Of a stretch of DNA of 64,000 nucleotides, positions 63,348 to 64,000 are shown piece after piece. The stretch's first letter is position 1; the number at the start of each line of letters is the position of its first letter. The translations under genes were made by a program, and so were the position numbers. Source of the stretch: Helicoverpa zea (lineage: Eukaryota > Arthropoda > Insecta > Lepidoptera > Noctuidae); NCBI RefSeq assembly GCF_022581195.2, contig NC_061479.1:2604001-2668000 (forward strand), in the 5' to 3' direction. The notes under the pieces are model-generated. The model saw only the letters and a list, made by a program, of their open reading frames with translations, was not told where the DNA came from and did not search any database.

Positions 63348-63618
63348 TTGAACTATCAAACATATTATTTAACATAAATTAATATCGAGTAATAAAAGTT
63401 TTGATAACCAACACGAATAGCATTTGAACAGTTACTGACTTATAAGTCAATGTTTTGTACACAATTTTCCTGCACAAATTATCCTATGCGGTTTTCGTAC
63501 TGTAGGTATCGACTGTTAAATTAAACATTTGGTAATAACAAGTTACATCATCATTTTGTCCCGTGGCCTTGTCACCAATTAATAATTATTTACAGGTAAG
63601 AGAGTTAAGGTGGAATAG

Positions 63619-64000
63619 TTGTGGTGGCCTAGTGGGCAAAGAACCAACCTCTCAAGTGTGAGGGCACGGGTTCGATTCCAGGTCAGGCAAGTACCAATGC
63701 AACTTTTCTAAGTTTGTATGTACTTTCTAAGTATATCTTAGACACCAATGACTGTGTTTCGGATGGCACGTTAAACTGTAGGTCCCGGCTGTCATTGAAC
63801 ATCCTTGACAGTCGTTACGGGTAGTCAGAAGCCAGTAAGTCTGACACCAGTCTAACCAAGGCGTATTGGTTGCCCGGGTAACTGGGTTGAGGAGGTCAGA
63901 TAGGCAGTCGCTTCTTGTAAAGCACTGGTACTCAGCTGCATCCGGTTAGACTGGAAGCCGACCCCAACATAGTTGGGAAAAAGGCTCGGAGGATGATGAT
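63619..64000 (+). mobile_element. SINE family 1 running to the window edge
   Basis: GTTGTGGTGGCCTAGTGGGC start, B-box GGTTCGATTCCAGG, and GGAGGATGATGAT at the last base of the window. Lies upstream of receptor 3. Confidence 0.88.

Overview
The window looks like a lepidopteran moth nuclear scaffold, probably noctuid-like. It is AT-rich, its genes have many introns with GT-AG junctions, and the space between exons is packed with repeats of lepidopteran style: tRNA-derived SINEs, CR1/Jockey, RTE and R1 LINEs, Helitron-like ends ('...AAGCTAGT'), and many MITEs of the hAT, Harbinger, pogo and Transib types. No prokaryotic or organellar genes, tRNA genes or rRNA genes are supported. All gene models below were assembled by eye from splice sites, frame and similarity, not from transcripts.

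Layout. (1) 1-9270, minus strand: the first ten coding exons of the neurofibromin gene Nf1, a Ras-GAP. Codons 1-440 are present and the rest lies beyond the left edge. The last visible exon runs into a 12-copy array of 84/88-bp units, each carrying the exon end plus its splice donor. (2) 10028-20450: mobile DNA. It holds an intact CR1/Jockey-type LINE (10028 to about 14500), a P-like relic with a THAP domain (about 14900-15870), and an R1-type LINE interrupted by an almost perfect 1107-bp foldback element with Transib-style CGCCG target duplications. (3) 21472-63347: three related genes for single-pass membrane proteins, interleaved with insertions. Receptor 1 (plus, 21472-29560, about 500 aa) and receptor 2 (plus, 30994-44550, about 440 aa) run head to tail. 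Receptor 3 (minus, 47357-63347, about 315 aa) is convergent with them.

The three receptors share one plan: a signal-peptide exon, ectodomain exons that are all phase 1-1, a transmembrane exon ending in phase 0, and a last exon coding a short cytoplasmic tail. Each tail has two tyrosines in an ITAM/ITIM-like layout (YxxPhi, 14-17 residues, then YEEI or YAEI). Receptor 2 seems to carry two ectodomain modules (A+B), receptor 1 only B and receptor 3 only A. I do not recognise the family. The best inference is a small cluster of insect cell-surface receptors that signal through SH2-domain proteins. This is the strongest candidate here for an undescribed system.

Receptor 3's transmembrane exon is split by a 1453-bp element with TGT...ACA ends and a 4-bp TATA duplication (Ginger-like). 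Removing it restores the frame exactly, so this haplotype may be a recent knockout unless splicing bypasses the insertion. The introns also contain nested insertions whose order can be read from target-site duplications: long-TIR element, then a twin-primed RTE, then a hAT.
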